45,682 nt of DNA from Clostridia bacterium (GTDB taxonomy: Bacteria > Bacillota > Clostridia > Oscillospirales > Acutalibacteraceae). Shown here one piece after another: positions 39,757-45,682 of the stretch (positions are counted from its first letter, which is position 1; each line of letters starts with the position of its first letter). Made by a program: the position numbers and the translations under genes. The DNA lies in contig CAAFVV010000025.1 in NCBI GenBank assembly GCA_900766585.1, positions 1 through 45,682 on the forward strand, read 5' to 3'. Under the pieces are notes generated by a model, which did no database searches, was not told the DNA's origin, and saw nothing but the letters and a program-made list of their open reading frames with translations.

Positions 39757-41580
39757 CTATTCCGTGGGTGTGTCGGTGTGCAGGATCAGCAGCTCGTCTT
39801 TGTGCTCCGCAAGGACGGTGTAGCCCGAGGAGAGACAATGGTCCCGCACCTCCGTTTGCTCGGCGGAGAGTCCCGAGCGGATGTCGAGAACCACATATTC
39901 CGTCGCCGGTTTGCGGTGATAATTGTCCTCATAGATGACGTCGCGGTCGGCTAAATGGGCGATAAGGAAGGTGGAGGCGGTCACGGAGCTGTCCTTCGGT
40001 ATATCGGACAAAACCGCCTCCATGTGCGTGACCTTTTCCCGCTGCGCCTGATACTGCCGCCAGCTGGCGGAAACGGAGGGCAGCGTTGAGCAAAGGCAGA
40101 GCACAACCGAAGCAAACGCGGCGAAGCCTGCCGCAAAGCGGCGGTTGTCACGGGGCAGATCGCGCAGATTCAGCACGGCGGCATAGAAGAAAAAGGCGGT
40201 CACACCGAAATTGTACTGGAAGCCGATCCGGTGAAGATAGCTGTAGGTGGTCAGCAGGTTCAGAAGAATCGGCGCAGCCAGCAGCAGGCGTGCGGTTTTT
40301 TTGGAGATAAACGGCAAAAGCCCGACGCCGACCGTCATCTGCAGCAGATATTGAAGCTTCAGCTTGCCGCTGTCCTCGTCGAACAGCAAAAGCCGCAGCG
40401 CATAGCCCGGATTGCACAGCAAAGTCTTGATCATCGCGCCGAAGCCGCGGCTTTCGTACATCAGGCTCGCATAGCGATCCATCAGCACACCGTCGCCGAA
40501 GGTGTTGATGGCGAAAACGGCGGCGAAGAACCAGATGAGTGCGCTGCCAAGCAGCAGGAGACCGCGCCGGTGTTTTTTCTGCCCGATCAGGACATACAGC
40601 GCATAGACGGCGACAAAGACGGCGGCATCCTCCTTGACGCAGAGCGTCAGGACGGCGGAGACGATAAGCCCCGGTATGCGGTCAGTTTCGCCGCACCAGA
40701 ACAGCCACAGCAGCAGCGGCGTCAGAAAGCAGTTTTCGTGCAGGTCGTAAAACGTGCCGCCGAGCAGCGCGGGATAGGCGCAATAGGCGAGCGACAGCAG
40801 CACGGTCAGCTTTTCGGACAGGCGCCTGTCACGGCAGAGCAGAAACAGCGGGATCAGTCCCGAAGCCAGAATGACCGCCTGCCCGCAGCCGAGCACGAGC
40901 GGGTCTCCGCCCGACAGCATATAGGGCGGCAGCAGCAGGTAGAATATCGGCGAAAAATGCACGGCGAAGTGCGAGGTCAGCCCGTCGCGCTCGCAGGTCG
41001 TCATCGGCAGACCGGTCGTGCGCATATAGTGAAACATCTGGGTGAACAGCCCACCGTCGTAGTTGGGGACGTAAAAGCAGCGGTAGCGCAGCACGGCATG
41101 CAGACCGATGACAGCGGCGGTGAGCAGCCCGAGCAGGGCAACGCAAAGCGCCGCGTCCCTGCGGGAGAGCGGCTTGCGGTCGGCGAGAAACGGCTGCGCA
41201 CAGGCATAGCGCCAGAGCAGCGCAAAGCAGAGGATCAGCGCCGCGGCAAACAGCAGCGGCTCCTCGCCGCCATAGCGGGCGGCAAGCGAGAGCAGCAGAA
41301 GCACCGCACCGGAAAGCAGCATCCACAGGGAGATGTGCCGCTGCGGGAACAGCCGGTCGAGCAGCGCTGCCAGAACGCTCACGGCGAGCAGTACCGCAAG
41401 CAGGGCGGGGAGCGGGATGCGCTGGGCAAATGACAGCTCCCAAAAGTTCCCCTTTTGGGTCAGCAGCAGCGCCGCGCCGAGCCAGAACCACCCCGCTAAA
41501 AGCCGCCGCACCCAAAGTCCGAGACCGCTGTCCGCCCATCGGCGCAGGCGGGTCAGCGCGGCGTCTATACGGGCGTTCAC
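39757..41580 (-). CDS. DUF2079-family polytopic membrane protein
   Basis: 607 residues with about twelve membrane segments. The DUF2079 hallmark is in the first outer loop: YDGGLFTQMFHYM followed by SHFAVHFSPIFYLLLPPYML, about residues 173-220, and further on GGTFYDLHENCF. The family has a GT-C-like plan (membrane glycosyltransferases using lipid-linked sugars), though no activity is proven. The C-terminal 100 residues are soluble and include VIYEDNYHRKPATEYVVLDI. ATG 41580 overlaps the Nudix gene end by 4 bases, and with YfhO upstream the three form one operon. No terminator is seen in the 57 bases to the convergent RAYT gene. Confidence 0.85.
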   Translation of the reverse strand: MNARIDAALTRLRRWADSGLGLWVRRLLAGWFWLGAALLLTQKGNFWELSFAQRIPLPALLAVLLAVSVLAALLDRLFPQRHISLWMLLSGAVLLLLSLAARYGGEEPLLFAAALILCFALLWRYACAQPFLADRKPLSRRDAALCVALLGLLTAAVIGLHAVLRYRCFYVPNYDGGLFTQMFHYMRTTGLPMTTCERDGLTSHFAVHFSPIFYLLLPPYMLSGGDPLVLGCGQAVILASGLIPLFLLCRDRRLSEKLTVLLSLAYCAYPALLGGTFYDLHENCFLTPLLLWLFWCGETDRIPGLIVSAVLTLCVKEDAAVFVAVYALYVLIGQKKHRRGLLLLGSALIWFFAAVFAINTFGDGVLMDRYASLMYESRGFGAMIKTLLCNPGYALRLLLFDEDSGKLKLQYLLQMTVGVGLLPFISKKTARLLLAAPILLNLLTTYSYLHRIGFQYNFGVTAFFFYAAVLNLRDLPRDNRRFAAGFAAFASVVLCLCSTLPSVSASWRQYQAQREKVTHMEAVLSDIPKDSSVTASTFLIAHLADRDVIYEDNYHRKPATEYVVLDIRSGLSAEQTEVRDHCLSSGYTVLAEHKDELLILHTDTPTE

Positions 41581-42056
41581 GGCGTCTCCTCCCCGAAAAA
41601 GCGGTGGGCGATCAGCTTATCGTTCTCATAGCAGAGCTTGAGCGAAAAAGGCTTTGCGTCGGGCGGATCGTCGCGCAGACGGCGCAGAAACAGCCGGTCG
41701 CCCTCCCAGGTGGGCAGGCGGTCGATATCCCCGCGTTCCACCCACCGGAGCACGCCCTCACGGCAGTCCGCGGTGAGCGTGCCCGTAAAGCGGTCGGCAG
41801 TGTACAGGTGCATATATTGCACCGGCCACGGCGGGCAGACAAAGGTGACGATGCCGCGAAAGCGCCAGCGGGTCAGCGTCAGCCCTGTTTCCTCCCGCAC
41901 CTCGCGCAGCAGACATTCCTCCGGACTTTCGCCTTCCTCGAATTTGCCGCCGACACCGATCCATTTGCCCTGATTGGCGTCCTGCTTCTTTTTGATACGG
42001 TGGAGCAGCAGCACCTTGTCCTCCTGCTCAATGTAGCAAAGCGTGGAAAGGATCAT
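41577..42056 (-). CDS. Nudix hydrolase (MutT/MTH1-like 8-oxo-dGTP diphosphatase)
   Basis: 159 residues. The Nudix box is complete: GKFEEGESPEECLLREVREE plus TG (about 37-58), with Arg and the Glu pair that bind Mg2+. The pattern LCYIEQEDKVLLLHR, then GKWIGVGGKFE, matches 8-oxo-dGTP/NTP-cleaning enzymes of Firmicutes. It overlaps both neighbours by 4 bases (YfhO upstream, DUF2079 downstream), so it is co-translated with two membrane proteins. A role in sanitising nucleotides is likely; a link to sugar-nucleotide metabolism is only a guess. Confidence 0.9.
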   Translation of the reverse strand: MILSTLCYIEQEDKVLLLHRIKKKQDANQGKWIGVGGKFEEGESPEECLLREVREETGLTLTRWRFRGIVTFVCPPWPVQYMHLYTADRFTGTLTADCREGVLRWVERGDIDRLPTWEGDRLFLRRLRDDPPDAKPFSLKLCYENDKLIAHRFFGEETP

Positions 42057-44383
42057 GCGCGTTTCCTCCTCTTGTATAGGATGATGCCGAGTGCCGCCGC
42101 TGTAACGGCGGTCAGCGAGAGGCCGATTTTCAGTCCCGGAGCGGTGTATCGCACCGTGATCCGGTGGGTGCCGGCGGGCAGTGCCGCGCCGAGCAGTCCG
42201 CCGCCGACGGCAAAGCTCTCGAGCCGTTTGCCGTCCGCATAGACCGCAAAGCCGCGGGAATAGGGAAGTGAGGTATAGAGAATCTGTCCCTCCTCTGCCG
42301 TGACGGTGCGGGTGAATACAGAGGCGCGTTGTTGTTCGACGGGCGCGCTGCCGCCCTGCAAGGCGGCAGAGGCGCGGGCGAGTGATTCCTCATCGAGCAC
42401 CGCGAGCCATATCGCGTTCGGCGTCTGCTCCGCCGTCAGCATCAGCGTGACCTCCTGCCCTGCGGCATAGCGCCCGACGGCAAACACCCGCGCGCCGTTC
42501 TGAGTGAAACAGCGGGCGATATAGCTGCCGTCTGCATACAGCGAGCCGTTCTTTCCGCCGTTTGCGGGAAAGGCGGCATACAGAACTCCGTCGGCGGGAA
42601 CGGTCACGGTAAACCGCCCGACGGTCTGTTCGACGGCGATGTGCCGCCAGACGCGGGTTTCTTCGCCGCAGAGCGCGTCGAGCAGCGACTCCTGCACGGC
42701 AAACGGGTTTTCGGTGTCCGGCGCGGCCCAGTCCGCCGCGTGCTTGTCGGCGGCGGTCAGCATCGGCAGGGCGCAGGAGTTTTTGAAAACCGTGACGGTG
42801 TCGTTCGCCGACACGGCGGAATAGGCGGGCATATCGCTTTTCGACAGCACATAGCGCACGCCCAGCAGCGTGTCCGTGACCGGTGTTGCGCCGCGCGAGG
42901 AGATCCAGAGCCAGCGGCGGGTCAGCCCGAGCGCTTCGCACAGCCGGTTTGACGGCGCGTGATAGGTGGAGGAATAGTGACTGATGCCGGCATAGCCGTA
43001 GAGCATGCCGTCGTTCTGGCTGAACTGATAGGTTTTTTCGACCCGGTAGACGTCGCCGTCCCTCTCTTGCGCCTGCCGCGCGAGAGCGGCGGTCTCGTCA
43101 TAGGCGTTTTCCCATTCGGTCTGCGCAGCACAGCCAAACTCGCTGTTCAACCCCTGCAGCATAGCGGCGGCGTTTTTGCCTGTCTCGGCAACCGTGACGG
43201 CCAGCAGCAGTGCGCATACGCCGGCATAGAGCCGCCGGTGCTGCCGCTGCCATGCGCGAAGCGGGAGAGAGACGAGCCAGCCTGCGGCGGTCAGAACCAG
43301 CACAAAGCCCCAAAGAAAGCTGTAGCGGGCGGGAAACCAGTTGGGGAACCGGAAGCCGTGCCAGATGAAGTCGAGCGGGCAGAAGAAAAACGAGACTGCC
43401 AGTATCAGCAGCAGCGCGCCGCTGCCCCACCGCTTCCGGCGGGGCAGCCGGACGTCAGCCAGGCCGCACAGTGCGGCGATCAGCGTAATCGAGCCGCAGT
43501 AGAGCTGCGGCAGGCCGTAATAGGTGATGGTCGTGTAATACCCCGGGATCAGCTTTTCAAGCAGCCGCCACGGGGCGTAATAGACTGGGGAGGCGGGACG
43601 CCAGTTGCCCGCCTGTCCCGCGCCGGAGAGCAGATCGAGCAGCACGGGCAGCAAAAACCACGCGAGCAGCCCGAATGCGGCTGCGGCGGACAGGGCGAGC
43701 CGCCCGACGGCGCGAAGCGGGGACAGCGCCCGCGGCTGCACGGCAAGCAGCACGCACAGGTAAAGCAGGCAGAACAGCCCGACCGCATACGCGAGGTAAT
43801 AGTCGCACCAGAAGAGCAGCACAAGGCAGACGATCAGCCCCGTGGGGCGCCTGCCGTCCGCAAGCCGCTCAACGTTCCACACCGTGAGCGGCAAAAGCGC
43901 CACGGTGTCGAGCCACATCAGGCAGATGCCATAGACGATGTTGTAGGACATCAGGGCATAGCCGAGGCTGAGGGTCAGCGCGGGCAGAGCGGGCAGATGC
44001 CGCCGCCTTTGCAGATAGAGCTGCATGGTCAGCCCGCACAGCCCGGTTTTCAGGCAAGTGAGCAGCGACAGGGCGAGCGGGAGCTGCTTTGCGGGGAACA
44101 ACAGCAGCAGCCCGTTGAGCGGGGAGGCGAGATAATAGGCGAACAGCCCCGCCGTGCCTGTGCCGAGCTGCTTTTGCAGCGAGAAAAACAGCGAGGATTC
44201 GCCCGAAAGCAGCGACCGCAGCCACGCATAAAACGGCGCATACTGGTTGCGCATATCCATGATCAGGACGGTCTTGTCCCCGGCGGGGGCATAGCCCGTG
44301 AGCTGGTAAACGATCCAGAGAATCAGCGCGGGCAGACAAAATGCCGCCGCAGCCGCGGTGATCCGGAGAGCTTTTCTCCGCAA
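42053..44383 (-). CDS. YfhO-family large membrane protein
   Basis: 776 residues. About twelve to thirteen membrane segments fill residues 10-400, a large outer domain (about 420-745) follows, then a last membrane segment and a KRRKRA tail. The early block LIMDMRNQYAPFYAWLRSLL and LFAYYLASPLNGLLLLFP are typical of YfhO, which helps attach sugars to (lipo)teichoic acid in some Firmicutes. The start is TTG 44383 (RRKALRITAAAA follows), with AAGGAAGG 9 bases upstream. First gene of the three-gene operon with promoter at 44462-44490. Confidence 0.85.
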   Translation of the reverse strand: MRRKALRITAAAAAFCLPALILWIVYQLTGYAPAGDKTVLIMDMRNQYAPFYAWLRSLLSGESSLFFSLQKQLGTGTAGLFAYYLASPLNGLLLLFPAKQLPLALSLLTCLKTGLCGLTMQLYLQRRRHLPALPALTLSLGYALMSYNIVYGICLMWLDTVALLPLTVWNVERLADGRRPTGLIVCLVLLFWCDYYLAYAVGLFCLLYLCVLLAVQPRALSPLRAVGRLALSAAAAFGLLAWFLLPVLLDLLSGAGQAGNWRPASPVYYAPWRLLEKLIPGYYTTITYYGLPQLYCGSITLIAALCGLADVRLPRRKRWGSGALLLILAVSFFFCPLDFIWHGFRFPNWFPARYSFLWGFVLVLTAAGWLVSLPLRAWQRQHRRLYAGVCALLLAVTVAETGKNAAAMLQGLNSEFGCAAQTEWENAYDETAALARQAQERDGDVYRVEKTYQFSQNDGMLYGYAGISHYSSTYHAPSNRLCEALGLTRRWLWISSRGATPVTDTLLGVRYVLSKSDMPAYSAVSANDTVTVFKNSCALPMLTAADKHAADWAAPDTENPFAVQESLLDALCGEETRVWRHIAVEQTVGRFTVTVPADGVLYAAFPANGGKNGSLYADGSYIARCFTQNGARVFAVGRYAAGQEVTLMLTAEQTPNAIWLAVLDEESLARASAALQGGSAPVEQQRASVFTRTVTAEEGQILYTSLPYSRGFAVYADGKRLESFAVGGGLLGAALPAGTHRITVRYTAPGLKIGLSLTAVTAAALGIILYKRRKRA

Positions 44384-44461
44384 CGGTGATCGCCTTCCTT
44401 TCGTATCCGAAGTATTTCTTATACGTACGGGGCGTCAAAAATCCTTGTGATTACTTTGTTT

Positions 44462-44490
44462 AGTATACCATTCTTTTCCTGACAGTGCAA
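44462..44490 (-). promoter_or_regulatory. Promoter of the YfhO-Nudix-DUF2079 operon
   Basis: On the minus strand TTGCAC (44485-44490) and TATACT (44462-44467), spacer 17. The leader to TTG 44383 is about 70 bases. Confidence 0.75.
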
Positions 44491-44554
44491 CATATTTTCC
44501 ACTCCGGCGGCATAGGATGATAGCACCCTATTGTGAAAGGAACGGGTTGTCAAA

Positions 44555-45481
44555 ATGAATCAGTTTTTACCGGAGGGCGCATTACTGGATACGGCGGCAA
44601 ACCGCACAGCCGTCGCCACCGCCGCAGGACTTTCTGCGGCGATGCGGGAGGAGCAGATTTTAGAGGCGCGGGTACTGCGCTGCGATGCGGGCCACAATTT
44701 ATATGTGGATCTGCCGTGCATGGAGGGGGTGATCCCGCGTGAGGAGGGCGCGCTCGGCATTGCGGACGGGTCAACGCGGGATATTGCGCTGCTGTCGCGG
44801 GTGTCCCGCCCGGCGGCGTTTACAGTGACGGGGATGGAGCTGCAGCCGGACGGCAGGATGCGGGCGATCCTGTCCCGCCGCGCGGCGCAGCAGCTCTGCC
44901 TTGAGCGCCGTCTCGCACTTTTGCGGCCGGGGGATATCCTGTCCGCCCGCGTGACGCGGCTGGAGCATTTCGGCGCATTTTGCGATATCGGCGTCGGGCT
45001 GACGGCGCTGCTGCCGATCGCCGGTATATCGGTCAGCCGGATCGCCCACCCGTCCGACCGCCTCGCGGTCGGCATGGAGATCCGCGCGGTGCTGACCTCG
45101 CACGAGGACGGGCGGTTCTGCCTGTCCATGCGGGAGCTTTTGGGAACGTGGGAAGAAAATGCGACAAAATTCTCCGTTGGGGATACTGTGGCGGGGATTA
45201 TACGCTCTGTGGAGGAATACGGCGTTTTTGTCGAGCTGACGCCGAATCTGGCGGGTCTTGCCGAGCCGCGGGAGGGGGTCTCGCCCGGCCAGCTGGCGGG
45301 GGTGTACATAAAAAGCATCCTGCCCGAGAAGATGAAGCTCAAGCTGATCATCATTGACGCGCAGGAGGCGGCGCCGCCGCCACCGCCGCCGCAGTACTAT
45401 CTGACGGAGGGGCATATCGGCAGGTGGGTGTATTCGCCGCCTGCCTGTGACCGCCGGATCGAGACCGTGTTTGACGAATAG
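44555..45481 (+). CDS. S1-domain RNA-binding protein
   Basis: 308 residues with S1 OB-folds: one degenerate (about 36-110), one good (GDILSARVTRLEHFGAFCDI near 128-147) and one C-terminal (VGDTVAGIIRSVEEYGVFVEL near 208-228). It resembles the short ribosomal protein S1-like proteins of Firmicutes, which bind mRNA loosely, but without the IspH or cytidylate-kinase fusions seen in some clostridia. A run of Pro (AAPPPPPPQ, about 270-278) precedes a short tail. ATG 44555 with GAAAGGAA 11 bases upstream. Ends with TAG; two hairpins follow. Confidence 0.88.
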   Translation: MNQFLPEGALLDTAANRTAVATAAGLSAAMREEQILEARVLRCDAGHNLYVDLPCMEGVIPREEGALGIADGSTRDIALLSRVSRPAAFTVTGMELQPDGRMRAILSRRAAQQLCLERRLALLRPGDILSARVTRLEHFGAFCDIGVGLTALLPIAGISVSRIAHPSDRLAVGMEIRAVLTSHEDGRFCLSMRELLGTWEENATKFSVGDTVAGIIRSVEEYGVFVELTPNLAGLAEPREGVSPGQLAGVYIKSILPEKMKLKLIIIDAQEAAPPPPPPQYYLTEGHIGRWVYSPPACDRRIETVFDE

Positions 45482-45532
45482 TCAAAAACCGGCGTCCCTT
45501 AGCCGAGGGGCGATAACGAAGTATTTAAGTAA

Positions 45533-45564
45533 AGCGGCGGTACAGCTTTCGCTGTACCGCCGCT
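45533..45564 (+). terminator. Hairpin after the S1-domain gene
   Basis: A perfect 14-bp stem AGCGGCGGTACAGC (45533-45546) with its complement (45551-45564) and a 4-base loop. No U-run follows. Confidence 0.65.
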
Positions 45565-45577
45565 CAGCCTGTCAAAG

Positions 45578-45614
45578 AACCCATGCTTTCAAGGAGCGAG
45601 AGCATGGGTTTTCT
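45578..45614 (+). terminator. Second hairpin terminator after the S1-domain gene
   Basis: AACCCATGCT (45578-45587) pairs with AGCATGGGTT (45601-45610), and TTTTCTT follows. This is the more typical Rho-independent terminator of the two. Confidence 0.8.
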
Positions 45615-45618
45615 TCGA

Positions 45619-45682
45619 AAATTGGAGAAACAGGGAGAAAAAGCAAGCGAAAATGGAGTGCTCCCCACTCCAATTTGCCAGC
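45619..45682 (+). other. Competing hairpins at the window edge
   Basis: CACTCCAATTT (45666-45676) can pair with TGGAGTG (45654-45660) in a short hairpin or with AAATTGGAG (45619-45627) in a longer one. The window ends before any downstream gene, so I cannot say whether this is an attenuator or part of a repeat. Confidence 0.3.

Noticed and set aside
42959..44389. A 476-codon plus-strand frame opposite YfhO
   Set aside because: Antisense to a clear polytopic membrane protein; Gln/Arg/Gly-rich shadow translation.
1..45682. CRISPR arrays, tRNA or rRNA genes, prophage or integrase genes
   Set aside because: No regularly spaced repeats, cloverleaf-like segments, rRNA-like blocks or phage-type genes were noticed while reading both strands.

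Overview
The window looks like a chromosomal segment from a GC-rich, sporulating, anaerobic gut-type member of the Clostridia (Oscillospirales/Ruminococcaceae-like; inferred). Pointers are strong AGGAGG ribosome sites, vegetative promoters of the form TTGnnn-N17-TATACT, an ATP-dependent formate-tetrahydrofolate ligase, HPr with His15/Ser46, a MecA-type adaptor, an LCP protein, a SpoIIQ-like M23 protein and an L-fucose operon. No tRNA, rRNA, CRISPR array, prophage or intact insertion sequence was seen, only one REP-associated (RAYT) transposase gene. Nearly all the DNA is coding, and most transcription units can be bounded by a visible promoter and a hairpin terminator.

Layout. 1-486: the tail of an unknown gene, then a small unknown gene. 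600-8092 (minus strand): an eight-gene unit, in transcription order CBS-domain protein, PEP mutase, phosphonopyruvate decarboxylase, LicC-like cytidylyltransferase, phosphonoacetaldehyde-reductase-like Fe-ADH, LicD, type III pantothenate kinase and an ECF S component. It reads as a route from PEP to 2-hydroxyethylphosphonate, CMP activation and transfer to a surface glycan or lipid, followed by pantothenate uptake and phosphorylation. 8131-12791 (minus): an Rnf-like operon (C, D, E, A plus a membrane-anchored DUF4015-like glycosidase) that lacks rnfG and rnfB. Its subunits have lost most of the residues that hold flavin, NADH and the intramembrane iron-sulfur cluster. 12851-19144: mecA, rpe, fhs with an ABC exporter, and an M42 aminopeptidase.

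19179-26587: an AraC-type regulator divergent from a ribose-type sugar ABC transporter (ATPase, permease, lipoprotein) with fucose isomerase and fucose mutarotase. 26685-27691: a decayed metal-efflux operon, with a CsoR-like regulator cut by an in-frame TAG, a P1B-ATPase reduced to its two ends, and a small membrane protein that is still intact. 27710-29920: a P-loop protein, pgi and HPr. 30203-33273: an LCP protein, a pseudouridine synthase and a SpoIIQ-like protein with a sigma-F-like promoter. 33288-36278: an intact copper operon (csoR-copA) with two tandem CsoR operators; copA ends in a CopZ-like domain that has its own ribosome site. 36384-39175: argGH behind ArgR-box-like sites. 39202-39699: the RAYT gene with REP palindromes inside its reading frame. 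39757-44490 (minus): a DUF2079 membrane protein, a Nudix hydrolase and a YfhO membrane protein. 44555-45682: an S1-domain protein and its terminators.

The strongest candidate for an undescribed system is the Rnf-like operon at 9382-12791, which keeps the Rnf fold and gene order but appears stripped of most known redox centres. Next are the phosphonate operon and the CopA with a possible internally initiated CopZ. All assignments come from reading the sequence and from remembered family motifs; no database search was run.
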